A stretch of 64,000 nt of DNA, taken from positions 3,204,492-3,268,491 of the forward strand of contig WLWX01000001.1 in NCBI GenBank assembly GCA_012103375.1, written 5' to 3'. The translations under genes and the position numbers were made by a program. Source of the stretch: Paracoccaceae bacterium. Lineage in GTDB: Bacteria; Pseudomonadota; Alphaproteobacteria; Rhodobacterales; Rhodobacteraceae. Under the pieces are notes generated by a model. The model worked only from the letters and a program-made list of their open reading frames with translations, did not search any database and was not told the DNA's origin. This document shows positions 11,647 to 20,195 of the stretch, piece after piece. Position 1 is the stretch's first letter. Every line of letters begins with the position of its first letter.

Positions 11647-12263
11647 ATGACAAGCAAATGACCAAAACGATCAAAGGGATCGCAGCGCCATTGCCGCTGG
11701 CCAATGTTGATACCGACGTGATCATGCCCAAGCGGTTTCTGATCACGATCACACGCGAAGGATTGGCTGACGGCACATTTGCCGACCTGCGTTTCGACAA
11801 CGAAGGACACAAGCGTCCCGAATTCATCCTGAACAAAGCGCCTTGGACGCGGGCCAGTATTCTGATCGTTGGCGACAATTTCGGCTGTGGATCCAGCCGC
11901 GAGCATGCCGTCTGGGGCCTACGCCAGCTTGGGTTTGATGCCTGCATCGGGACCAGTTTCGCCGGGATTTTCTACGACAACGCCCGCAAGAATGGCCTGG
12001 CATTGCCGGTCGTTTCTCCGGAAATCCGGGACGCGCTGCTCCAAATCGCCAGCGACATAAAGGGTGCTGAGATAACGATTAACCTCGATGCCCGAATGAT
12101 AATAGCAGGCGAACTGTCGGAACCTTTCGACATGGACGATGCCACGCGAACGTCGCTGATCCGAGGCCGCGATGATACGCTGGACTCGTTGGAACATGCG
12201 ACTGCGATCCGCAAATTTGAGGCCGCAATGGACATCGGCATGCGGGTAAGCGTTATCAAATAG
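11643..12263 (+). CDS. 3-isopropylmalate dehydratase small subunit-like (LeuD)
   Basis: 206 aa, close to the usual 200. It has the swivelling-domain signature [17 protein letters not shown] near residue 80 and the N-terminal [15 protein letters not shown]. It overlaps the leuC-like gene by 4 bp, as usual for the two subunits. The protein is complete, but its partner is truncated. Specificity between isopropylmalate and related hydroxy acids cannot be read from the sequence. Confidence 0.88.
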   Translation: MNDKQMTKTIKGIAAPLPLANVDTDVIMPKRFLITITREGLADGTFADLRFDNEGHKRPEFILNKAPWTRASILIVGDNFGCGSSREHAVWGLRQLGFDACIGTSFAGIFYDNARKNGLALPVVSPEIRDALLQIASDIKGAEITINLDARMIIAGELSEPFDMDDATRTSLIRGRDDTLDSLEHATAIRKFEAAMDIGMRVSVIK

Positions 12264-12282
12264 ACGAACGAAAGGGTGCGGT

Positions 12283-13221
12283 TTGGACATCAGACAGTTG
12301 GAATGCTTCGTCGCCGTCGCGGAAGAACTGCACTTCCGACGCGCAGGCGAACGTTTAGGGCTGAGCCAATCCGCTTTGTCCGAACGCGTCTCTGCTTTGG
12401 AACACGAACTTGGCGCCCGGCTATTTTTCAGAACGACCCGTCAGGTCAGTCTGACCCAGGCCGGATCAGAGTTCGTTCAGGATGCGAAAAGGGTCCTTGC
12501 CGATATCGAAAAGTCGGTCTCCAATGTGCGCCACACCGCCGAGTCCGACCTGCGCCACATCCGCGTCAGCGGCGTCGATGAGGCGATTTCGATGCTGCTG
12601 CCCAAGGCTCTCCTCGCGTTTCGCCGGGTCGATCCGAAGGTTCATGTGCAGGTCTTGGAGATCTCGTCGTCTGAACAGCACGCGCAAGAGTTGATCGCGC
12701 ATCGGACGGATGTGGCCTTTGTGCGAACACCTCAGAAAGACGAGTTCATTACCAGCGAACTTCTGCACCGGCAGCCAATTGTCGTGGTCCTTGCCGATAC
12801 CAACCCACTTGCAGGCGCGGCATCCCTGTCGGCGTCCGATATCGCCGACCAACCGATCGTGGGCTATCCCAAGCACGCGCGCCCGATCCTGCACGAGGCA
12901 TTGTGGAGCGGTTTCAGGAAGATCGGCGCACAACCCAACATCGTCTGCGAGATCATCGACAAGTCCACGATGCTGCAATTCGTCACCCAGGGCCTCGGCA
13001 TTTCGTTGGTTCCAGCCTGGGTAAAGAACATAGCCCCAAAAGGTGTTTCCTTCGTTCCGTTTGAACCATGCGAAAACCAGATCGAACTATACGTTGCGTT
13101 TCGAAAGTCCGGGAACTCTGACACCGTGGAAAGATTCGTAGACACGGTAAGGTCAACCGCAGTGAACCACGACCAGCTGACGTCGGCAGCATCACCTTTG
13201 GAATGCAATTCCAGATACTGA
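12283..13221 (+). CDS. LysR family transcriptional regulator
   Basis: 312 aa from a TTG start at 12283 (reads MDIRQLECFVAVAEELHF) with AAAGGG 8 bp upstream. The winged helix-turn-helix covers residues 1-60 (RRAGERLGLSQSALSERVSALEHELGARLFFR), followed by the periplasmic-binding-like effector domain. It is 19 bp downstream of the leuD-like gene and in the same direction, so it is probably co-transcribed. LysR genes are more often divergent from their targets, which makes this arrangement slightly unusual. It probably controls the leuCD-like unit. Confidence 0.9.
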   Translation: MDIRQLECFVAVAEELHFRRAGERLGLSQSALSERVSALEHELGARLFFRTTRQVSLTQAGSEFVQDAKRVLADIEKSVSNVRHTAESDLRHIRVSGVDEAISMLLPKALLAFRRVDPKVHVQVLEISSSEQHAQELIAHRTDVAFVRTPQKDEFITSELLHRQPIVVVLADTNPLAGAASLSASDIADQPIVGYPKHARPILHEALWSGFRKIGAQPNIVCEIIDKSTMLQFVTQGLGISLVPAWVKNIAPKGVSFVPFEPCENQIELYVAFRKSGNSDTVERFVDTVRSTAVNHDQLTSAASPLECNSRY

Positions 13222-13330
13222 AGTTTGGCATCCTGGGCCACATTACCCGCGGTGGTCGATTAATCGCCGCGGGCCCAAAGAACCGCTCCACAGCCTATCG
13301 CATTCAGGGGGGCAGCCATGAAGCTAATTA

Positions 13331-13495
13331 GAGCGTGTCGCCCCTGATGTGATTCAGGATTCCCTTGATGCCTGATGTGTGATTCCCTGTGTCAGAGGCA
13401 GATATGGGGGCGTCAGATGGGCAAGCCACATCCTATGGCACTACGAAAGCGGGTCGTCGGCTTCGTTGACGAAGGCAATTCGCACCGGGACGCCC
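13331..13495 (+). mobile_element. 5' fragment of a diverged IS630-family element
   Basis: It begins after TA at 13329-13330 with GAGCGTGTCGCCCC. The leader ATTCCCTTGA..GCCTGAT..TGTGATTC resembles the leader of the five intact copies. From ATG 13417 it encodes MGKPHPMALRKRVVGFVDEG and a few further residues, the opening of another IS630 subgroup transposase. It is cut at about 13495, where it meets an unrelated membrane-protein gene at the shared sequence GACGCCCGCC. Confidence 0.75.
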
Positions 13496-13623
13496 GCCAG
13501 CCCGCCCGCGATATAGACCGGATCGCGCCAGGCGAGCAGCGGACTGCGCATCGCCGCAGCGATAGGGACAAAAACGATTATTGCGACGACGGCCCAGATC
13601 AAACCAAATCGGACCCTGCTCAT
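13496..13623 (-). pseudogene. 5' fragment of a membrane protein (ferric reductase-like?)
   Basis: Reverse strand from ATG 13623: MSRVRFGLIWAVVAIIVFVP, one transmembrane helix, then SPLLAWRDPVYIAGGLAG, where it is cut by the IS630 fragment. The pattern resembles the N-terminus of ferric reductase-like transmembrane proteins of Rhodobacterales, but with only about 43 residues this is tentative. It starts 18 bp after the reconstructed stop of the intradiol dioxygenase-like gene, so the two probably formed an operon. Confidence 0.45.
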
Positions 13624-13641
13624 CACGGCGAACCCAATTCG

Positions 13642-14352
13642 TCAGACTGGCTGAAGGCCGAAGTGCGCCTCCAGGCCGATTGTGTTGAAAAACTCCGTTT
13701 TAGGGCCTGAACGATGATTTTTCTTTCCATGCAGCCCGATCCTAAATTTTTGGCGCGGGGGTCGGCCCAAATCGCCTACATGCGCTCACGCGCAGCCATG
13801 CGCTGTCTCGTGGTCAAAGCTTTCCGACTATTTCGCTTCATAGGTTTTCGCAAGAAATCCGCGACGCTCTGATTTCGGAGTTTTTCAACACAATCGGCTG
13901 TTGTCCTTTGAGCTCGGCATGACCGGACGCAAGAAGACCGATTGGAAGTCACCGCTGTCATACGCGAGATGGCCGTGCGGTTGGCCAAAGGCAGGAACAA
14001 TCTGCGGCATCTCAAGCCGGAATACACCATTCGCGTCTGTAAGCGTTGCACCATGGCTGTGCGGGTCACGTTCGTGCCCTTCGGTCGTGTGTGCCCATAT
14101 CTGGATGCGCTGACCCGCAAGCAGAGCCCCATCGCCCGCGCGACGCACGGTGCCGGACATCCAGAAACCACCGCCACCGATCCTGTCCACGATTGGCGCA
14201 CCAGGAATGTAGTTGTTATCTCCGCCGCGCATTGAACCTGTTGGTGCTAGACCTTTTGCGATAGCCGGAAAAAACAGCCCCGAAAGTCCGGTCGCCACCA
14301 GGGCGCCGCCTGAGGCGAGAAGTGTACGGCGGGTAAACAGCGCTGTGGCCAT
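13642..14352 (-). pseudogene. Tat-exported intradiol dioxygenase-like protein, split by a MITE
   Basis: Start at 14352. A twin-arginine signal (FTRRTLLASGGALVATG) is followed by a beta-rich intradiol-dioxygenase-like core (SGTVRRAGDGALLAGQRIQIW, HSHGATLTDANGVFRLEMP, HGHLAYDSGDFQSVFLRP). The MITE at 13678-13895 interrupts it 8 codons before the end. Removing the element with one flanking tetranucleotide restores KDNSLEAHFGLQPV and a stop at 13642. The interrupted version ends inside the MITE, with only the last residues changed. Neighbours (dienelactone hydrolase, phenol-type monooxygenase) fit an aromatic ring-cleavage context; true dioxygenase activity is not shown. Confidence 0.6.
13678..13895 (-). 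mobile_element. 218-bp MITE, copy a
   Basis: Both ends are the perfect 20-bp inverted repeat GATTGTGTTGAAAAACTCCG. Orientation is defined by the CCGAAATCAGAGCG end; this copy is reversed. The flanks are GGCC and GGCT (one mismatch). It is inserted in the intradiol dioxygenase-like gene. It has no transposase gene; the only open frame is a short basic one of about 40 codons that tails onto interrupted genes. Confidence 0.92.
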
Positions 14353-14479
14353 TTGGGGTTCTCCTACCGGCTATGAACTTTGGCCCAACCATGCAGACCG
14401 AAAGCAACCTGAACCGATGCATTGCGCTTGCGCAAGCAATTCCGATTTAAGGGAAACGAAGCGCGCGATAATCTGTGCC

Positions 14480-14697
14480 GATTGTGTTGAAAAACTCCGA
14501 AATCAGAGCGTCGCGGATTTCTTGCGAAAACCTATGAAGCGAAATAGTCGGAAAGCTTTGACCACGAGACAGCGCATGGCTGCGCGTGAGCGCATGTAGG
14601 CGATTTGGGCCGACCCCCGCGCCAAAAATTTAGGATCGGGCTGCATGGAAAGAAAAATCATCGTTCAGGCCCTAAAACGGAGTTTTTCAACACAATC
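14480..14697 (+). mobile_element. 218-bp MITE, copy b
   Basis: The same 218-bp sequence as copy a, forward orientation, with an exact TGCC target duplication (14476-14479 and 14698-14701). It is intergenic, between the upstream region of the intradiol-like gene and the 3' end of the dienelactone hydrolase gene. With copy a it forms an inverted pair 584 bp apart, which could flip the segment between. Confidence 0.93.
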
Positions 14698-14777
14698 TGC
14701 CCACAACTTTGTGATGGCGTTCTGGCGGCCCACTGCTGCAGTGCACCGGCCACGCAAACTACCCCGGCGCACCCTAT

Positions 14778-15692
14778 TCAGGCTGCGAGGTAAGTCCGGA
14801 ACCATGCGATCATGCGACGTTCCGCAAGCTTGGCCGCAGCTTCATCGTATCTCGGCGTCGTATCGTTGTGGAAACCGTGGTTCACACCGGGATAGATATG
14901 TGCCTCATAGCGCTTGTCGTTCTCTTCCATAGCCTTCTGAAACGGAGGCCACATCGCGTTGATGCGCCGATCGAGCGCGGCCAACTGTATCATCAATGGC
15001 GCGTCAATTCCGGCGACCTGCTCTGCGTCCGGAAACGAGCCGTAGAAGGGCACGCCTGCGGCCATGTCGGGATAGGCTGCCGCCAACCGGTTGACGACGC
15101 CACCGCCGTAACAAAAGCCAGTCGCGCCAACCTTTCCATTCGTCCCGTCAATCGCCTGGAGATATTCAAAGCCGGCGAAAAAGTCGTTTAGCAACGCCGC
15201 TTGATCCAGCGTCCGCTGCATTTCCCGACCCTGATCATCGGTGCCTGGATACCCCCCGAGCGATGACAGGCCATCCGGGCCCATGGCCACGAACCCGGCC
15301 TTTCCAAGACGTCGGACAACATCGCGGATATAGGGATTGAGACCCCGGTTCTCATGGACGACAAGCACAGCCGCTGGCGGACGGTCGGGGTTGATCTCTT
15401 TCGGGCGGACAAGATAGGCGGTGATTTCGCCAGTTCCGTTGGGACTTTGATAGACGATGTCTTCGCCTTCAATTTCCGGATCGTCCTCGGCGACTTGTTG
15501 CGCCAATGCGTAGTTCGGCGAGAGCGTGCTGAGGATCGCAGCTGCCGTTAGGCCACCGACAGCCCACTTGCCAGCGCCTTCCAGAAACTGCCGCTTCGAG
15601 ATATTGCCATGCACATAGTAATCGTAGAGATCAAGTAAATCCTGGTCGAAGTCTGCGGCAGTCAGACGACGTGTTGGCGTGTGATTGTTCAT
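14778..15692 (-). CDS. Dienelactone hydrolase family protein
   Basis: 304 aa. An N-terminal helical segment and a hydrophobic stretch (WAVGGLTAAAILSTL) precede an alpha/beta-hydrolase domain. The nucleophile is Cys in GATGFCYGGGVVNRL, the dienelactone hydrolase hallmark, with the His in YPGVNHGFHND near the C-terminus. Classical members are about 235 aa and open dienelactones in the modified ortho-cleavage pathway; this longer, probably exported or membrane-anchored subtype has less certain substrates. It is the one intact catabolic gene of the 13-19 kb cluster. Confidence 0.88.
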   Translation of the reverse strand: MNNHTPTRRLTAADFDQDLLDLYDYYVHGNISKRQFLEGAGKWAVGGLTAAAILSTLSPNYALAQQVAEDDPEIEGEDIVYQSPNGTGEITAYLVRPKEINPDRPPAAVLVVHENRGLNPYIRDVVRRLGKAGFVAMGPDGLSSLGGYPGTDDQGREMQRTLDQAALLNDFFAGFEYLQAIDGTNGKVGATGFCYGGGVVNRLAAAYPDMAAGVPFYGSFPDAEQVAGIDAPLMIQLAALDRRINAMWPPFQKAMEENDKRYEAHIYPGVNHGFHNDTTPRYDEAAAKLAERRMIAWFRTYLAA

Positions 15693-15882
15693 TGCGTTTC
15701 CTCCATGTCCAGAATCCGAGCCCAGCTCTTGTGGCGTTTGAGTACGGTAAAATGGTTTCTACCAAGAGCTTGTGCCGCGAGTTCCATTAGCTATCAGAGC
15801 GTTCGGATGAGCCGCTCTGCCTACAGCCGGAATTTCGATATGCCGATATTGGTGCATCACGCGGCATCTGTCAAAACCGGCC

Positions 15883-16100
15883 GATTGTGTTGAAAAACTC
15901 CGAAATCAGAGCGTCGCGGATTTCTTGCGAAAACCTATGAAGCGAAATAGTCGGAAAGCTTTGACCACGAGACAGCGCATGGCTGCGCGTGAGCGCATGT
16001 AGGCGATTTGGGCCGACCCCCGCGCCAAAAATTTAGGATCGGGCTGCATGGAAAGAAAAATCATCGTTCAGGCCCTAAAACGGAGTTTTTCAACACAATC
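15883..16100 (+). mobile_element. 218-bp MITE, copy c
   Basis: Forward copy with an exact GGCC duplication (15879-15882 and 16101-16104). It lies between the divergent dienelactone hydrolase and monooxygenase genes, about 120 bp before the monooxygenase start, so it may affect that promoter. Confidence 0.93.
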
Positions 16101-16223
16101 GGCCCATTCAAAACTGTCCTGGTATTCTGGCGTCGATCAAAATTCGCCAGAAAACCCAACGCATCAGCTTGCGTAGTTGAGCCAAAATCGTGCACCTTCC
16201 GAAACAGTCTTGGGGAGTTTCAA

Positions 16224-17999
16224 TTGCCTGATATTTCAACCGACGTTCTGATCATCGGAACAGGACCGGCAGGGTCATCTTCTGCGGCTTTGCTGTCCAC
16301 TTACGGCATCGAAAATATGATCATCAACCGCTATCGCTGGCTTGCCAATACGCCGCGCGCGCATATCACCAACCAGCGTACCATGGAGGTGTTGCGCGAT
16401 CTTGGCAAAGAGGTTGAGGGCGAAGCCTATTTGCACGCGACGCCACAGGAATTGATGGGCAACAATGTCTTTTGCGAAAGCCTGGCGGGCGAGGAAATCG
16501 GCCGCATGCGCAGCTGGGGCACGTATCCGAATTCCAAGGCCGAGCATTTGCTGTCGTCGCCGACGTTCATGAATGACCTGCCGCAGACCTTCATGGAACC
16601 TCTGTTGTTCACCACGGCCTGCAAGCGAGGTACCCAGGCCAGGATGAGTACGGAGTACCTGCACCATGAACAGGATAGCGAGGGCGTTACGACCACGTGT
16701 CTGGATCGACTGACGGGCAAGAAGTTAACGATCCGCAGCAAATTCCTCATCGGTGCTGATGGTGGTAATTCTCTGGTAGCCGAGAACGAAGACCTGCCGA
16801 TTGAGGGCAAGATGGGCGTTGGCGGCTCGATGAACATTCTGTTCCGGGCAGATCTATCCAAGTACGTCGAGCATCGGCCCAGTGTGCTCTATTGGATAAT
16901 GCAGCCCGGCGCGGATGTGGGTGGCATTGGCATGGGCTTGGTCCGGATGATCCGGCCCTGGAACGAATGGCTGATCGTCTGGGGTTATGACATCAATGAA
17001 CGGGCCCCGGTGGTAGACGATGCGATGGCGACATCGGTAGCGCGTCAGCTGGTGGGCGATCCCGAGCTAGAGATTGAGCTGCTGTCAGCCAACACCTGGA
17101 CCGTTAACGATGCTTATGCGGCTCGACTTTCTAAGGGTCGGGTTTTCATCATGGGCGACGCAGCGCACCGGCATCCACCTTCAAACGGCCTCGGGTCGAA
17201 TACGTCAATCCAGGATGCGTTCAACTTGTGCTGGAAACTGGCGTCCGTGTTGAAGGGACAGGCCGGAGAGGCACTGCTGGAGAGTTATGACACCGAACGT
17301 GCGCCAATTGCCAAGCAGATCGTGAACCGCGCCAACCAATCAATCGGCGAATTCGGTCCTATTTTTGAGGCGCTCGGTATGACCGGCGGGGCGGATGTCG
17401 AGAAGATCAAGGCCAACATGGATGCCCGCTGTGGCACCGGAGCGGATGCCGAGGTTCAGCGGGACGCGCTCAACAAAGCCATTGCCTTCAAAGTTTACGA
17501 ATTCGACGCCCACGGGGTCGAGATGAACCAGCGCTATCGCTCGGACGCGATTGTCGGGGACGGATCGGCGGAACCGGATTTCGAAAAGGATGCCGAGCTA
17601 CACTATCACCCGACCACTTGGCCTGGTGCACGGCTGCCGCATGTCTGGTTGTTTGACGGGAATGGCGCGAAGCATTCCACGCTTGATCTGGCAGGCGGCG
17701 GGGCATTTACCGTGTTCACGGGGTTGGGCGGTCAAGACTGGATATCCGCCGCAGAGGCCGCGTCAAAGGCATTGGGTATCGAGATCCGCGCCCACATGAT
17801 CGGTCCACGTCAAGAGTATGTCGATCATACCGGCGATTGGGCGCGGATCCGCGAAATTGGTGATACCGGGTGTTTATTGGTACGCCCGGATCAGCACGTT
17901 TGCTGGCGTTCTGAAAAGATGATCGATGATCCGGCCCTGAAAATGCAGCGGGTGCTAAAGCGTTTCGACATTAACCTGAGACATATCCGGCGGCCTTAA
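16224..17999 (+). CDS. FAD-dependent aromatic monooxygenase (phenol/2,4-dichlorophenol hydroxylase type), C-terminus replaced by IS630
   Basis: It starts at TTG 16224 (reads MPDISTDVLIIGTGPAG) with GGGGAG 7 bp upstream. FAD motifs: IIGTGPAGSSSAA (GxGxxG), KFLIGADGGNSLV (DG) and VFIMGDAAHRHPP (GD). After residue 430 comes the thioredoxin-like C-terminal domain of phenol hydroxylases. The family hydroxylates phenols using NAD(P)H. About 577 native residues remain. IS630 copy 3 enters at 17956 and adds a 13-residue tail. Removing IS630 and the adjoining MITE d restores VLKCILAR and a stop at 19255, so only the last 7 residues are lost and the protein might still work. Confidence 0.87.
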   Translation: MPDISTDVLIIGTGPAGSSSAALLSTYGIENMIINRYRWLANTPRAHITNQRTMEVLRDLGKEVEGEAYLHATPQELMGNNVFCESLAGEEIGRMRSWGTYPNSKAEHLLSSPTFMNDLPQTFMEPLLFTTACKRGTQARMSTEYLHHEQDSEGVTTTCLDRLTGKKLTIRSKFLIGADGGNSLVAENEDLPIEGKMGVGGSMNILFRADLSKYVEHRPSVLYWIMQPGADVGGIGMGLVRMIRPWNEWLIVWGYDINERAPVVDDAMATSVARQLVGDPELEIELLSANTWTVNDAYAARLSKGRVFIMGDAAHRHPPSNGLGSNTSIQDAFNLCWKLASVLKGQAGEALLESYDTERAPIAKQIVNRANQSIGEFGPIFEALGMTGGADVEKIKANMDARCGTGADAEVQRDALNKAIAFKVYEFDAHGVEMNQRYRSDAIVGDGSAEPDFEKDAELHYHPTTWPGARLPHVWLFDGNGAKHSTLDLAGGGAFTVFTGLGGQDWISAAEAASKALGIEIRAHMIGPRQEYVDHTGDWARIREIGDTGCLLVRPDQHVCWRSEKMIDDPALKMQRVLKRFDINLRHIRRP

Positions 18000-19012
18000 A
18001 GTAGTTCCAGCATTCTACTGGGTCGTAGAGATCGCAGATTGCTCCGATTGCTTCGAAGACCTGGGTAAAGGACCTGGCCCCGATCCGTCGCAAATGGGCT
18101 TTCAGTTTAGAGAAGGCCTGCTCGATGGGATTCAGGTCGGGCGAGTACGGTGGCAGGTAAAGGAACCAGCAGCCGTGATTGCGTAAAGCCTGCGTCGCCT
18201 CCTTATTCCGGTGGGTTGCCAGGTTGTCGAGAATGACGACAGTGCCGGGGTTGATCTCGGGGACCAGCACTTCGCGGATGTAGGCCGCGAAGGCGGGGCC
18301 ATCTATCGCTCCCTTGATGACCCAAGGTGCGATCAGCGCGCCTTGGGTCAGGCCCGCGATCAAGGTTTGGGTTCCCCAGCTTCCGAAGAGCGCATCCATC
18401 GTCAGGCGCTTACCGCGCTTGGCTCTGCCGCGTAGGCGCGTGAGGTTTGTCTTCACTGCGGTTTCGTCAATAAAGACAACGCGCTCAGGAAAGGTCGCAA
18501 TGGCTGGCGAGCGGTATCTGAACCAGTCGGCCCGTTGCTGCCTTACCTTGGCGCGGCGGCGCTCGGTTGCGACCAGCGACTTTTTTTGTACGTGAAGCCG
18601 AGCCGGGACAGAAGGTTGGCGATGGAGGAGTGATGCACCCGCACACCCTCTGCATCGGCCAGCGCATTACGCAACTCAAAGAGCGTGATGTCAGGGTCTT
18701 GTGCGATCAACTCCTCAAAGAATTCCCGATGCGGAGCCAGCTTTCCCTTGCCGCGCGGCGGTCCCTGCCGGGCAGGTTCCGCATGACCCTTCATCCTCAC
18801 CTGACGCGCCCACCGCGCGCCTGTGGCAGGCGACAGCTTCAACCGCAACGCCGCCGCGCGCCCGCTCAACCCTTCTTCAATGTATCTCTGAAACCGTATC
18901 CGAAGCGCAGATGGCAAAGGTGCTGACATGATCCATCCTCCCAAACAGGATGAATCACAGATCAGGTCTCAAGGGAATCCCTCGCGATTCAGGTTCAAGC
19001 CGAAACGCTTTA
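17956..19012 (-). mobile_element. IS630-family insertion sequence, copy 3 (complete)
   Basis: 1053 bp (17958-19010) with TA at 17956-17957 and 19011-19012, inserted seven codons before the monooxygenase stop. MITE d lies only 15 bp beyond its end, inside the same seven codons. Confidence 0.95.
17971..18929 (-). CDS. IS630 family transposase (two frames, -1 frameshift)
   Basis: Same organisation as copy 1: MSAPLPSALR start at 18929, slippage at the A7 run, catalytic frame to 17971. It carries Leu in DALFGSWG as copy 1 does, so copies 1 and 3 are one sub-lineage and copies 2 and 4 another. Confidence 0.9.
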
Positions 19013-19027
19013 AAATGCATTTTGGCC

Positions 19028-19245
19028 GATTGTGTTGAAAAACTCCGAAATCAGAGCGTCGCGGATTTCTTGCGAAAACCTATGAAGCGAAATAGTCGGA
19101 AAGCTTTGACCACGAGACAGCGCATGGCTGCGCGTGAGCGCATGTAGGCGATTTGGGCCGACCCCCGCGCCAAAAATTTAGGATCGGGCTGCATGGAAAG
19201 AAAAATCATCGTTCAGGCCCTAAAACGGAGTTTTTCAACACAATC
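19028..19245 (+). mobile_element. 218-bp MITE, copy d
   Basis: Forward copy with an exact GGCC duplication (19024-19027 and 19246-19249). It is inserted within the last codons of the monooxygenase gene. The original stop TAG lies at 19253-19255, just right of the MITE. Confidence 0.93.
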
Positions 19246-19271
19246 GGCCAGATAGCGACATTCGATAATCC

Positions 19272-20036
19272 CTATCCCGGCAATTCCAGCGTTTTCTCGA
19301 TGTGCCTGGCCGTCTTTGCCAAAGCAGTTTCGACATTCTGACGAATGGCCCCAAATCGTGTTGATGGCACCGGCACGGAAATCGCATGGATGTCGCCTGA
19401 AGCATCTTCGAAAGCGAATCCCATCGCCGAGATCCCCGGGGTATGTTCGTCAAGATCATAGGCCAGCCCACCGGCCTTAATATCCGCCAACATGCTACGG
19501 AAGCTGGCGATGTCGCTTTCGTTCCCGCGACGCTCCCATTCATCGCGTATCAGTTTCTCGGCCTTTGCATCCGGTAGTCGGGCCAAGCAGGCGCGCCCAT
19601 TTGCCGTTGTGGTTAGGGGAAATACCTCACCGACGGATGAAATCGTGCGTAGTCTGTGCGTCCCCGGCACTTGGTCAAGGAAGATCATCCCTGCACCGCG
19701 TAAGACCGACAGGTCGGCAGTCTCGCCCGTTTCCTGGGTCAACTCGCTCAGCAACAGGCGGCAACGCTCGACAATGTTGTAATGGGTCGCTTCGGCTAGG
19801 GCGGTCACCTCGGGGCCAAGGCGAAATCCCCGCCCGGACGTGTCAGAAATAACAAGCCGTTCGGCCTGCAATGCGCCGACGATTCTCTGCACTGTTGAGC
19901 GTGGCAGACCCGCGACCTCTGCGATCTGACCAAGGCTCAGACCTGAGTGATCTGTCTTCAAAACCCGCAGAATTGCTGCGGCGCGCGCGATAACTTGAAT
20001 GCCATGGCGATTGGTTTTTTGTTCAGATTCAGTCAT
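19272..20036 (-). CDS. IclR family transcriptional regulator
   Basis: 254 aa from MTESEQKTNRHGIQV (ATG 20036). Upstream in-frame Met codons (to 20105) give a non-typical extension. The winged helix-turn-helix covers residues 10-75 (LSLGQIAEVAGLPRSTVQRIVGAL), followed by the effector-binding domain with FLDQVPGTHRLRTISSVGEVFPL. It is divergent from the ten-gene catabolic operon that starts at 20196, so it is its likely regulator. IclR proteins commonly respond to an aromatic or small carboxylate ligand. It converges with the interrupted monooxygenase gene. Confidence 0.92.
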   Translation of the reverse strand: MTESEQKTNRHGIQVIARAAAILRVLKTDHSGLSLGQIAEVAGLPRSTVQRIVGALQAERLVISDTSGRGFRLGPEVTALAEATHYNIVERCRLLLSELTQETGETADLSVLRGAGMIFLDQVPGTHRLRTISSVGEVFPLTTTANGRACLARLPDAKAEKLIRDEWERRGNESDIASFRSMLADIKAGGLAYDLDEHTPGISAMGFAFEDASGDIHAISVPVPSTRFGAIRQNVETALAKTARHIEKTLELPG

Positions 20037-20086
20037 TTGCCTCACAATCCGCATGATACACACGACAATAGACATGATTTCAAACT

Positions 20087-20104
20087 GCACCGCAATACGG
20101 TACA
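20087..20104. promoter_or_regulatory. Candidate operator in the IclR / cyclase intergenic region
   Basis: The inverted repeat ACCG-N5-CGGT (20089-20101), extended to a loose GCACCG..CGGTAC, lies about 50 bp upstream of the IclR start and 90 bp upstream of the operon start. Its position suits an IclR operator, but no consensus for this subfamily is known to me. Confidence 0.3.
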
Positions 20105-20195
20105 AATAAATCGCATTGTGGTTTTTCGTTGACGGATGTCCGGTTGCGTTGCACCATCCTCATCAGAAAAGCATCGCGCTGAGGGAGGCACGAAA

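Noticed and set aside
14480-14599. Short basic open frame inside every MITE (DCVEKLRNQSVADFLRKP and on)
   Set aside because: It begins outside the element in each case and has no constant start codon or ribosome site; it is only read-through from flanking DNA.
20136-20195. Longer start for the cyclase gene
   Set aside because: No ribosome site upstream, while ATG 20196 has GAGGGAGG at proper distance and matches the usual family start.
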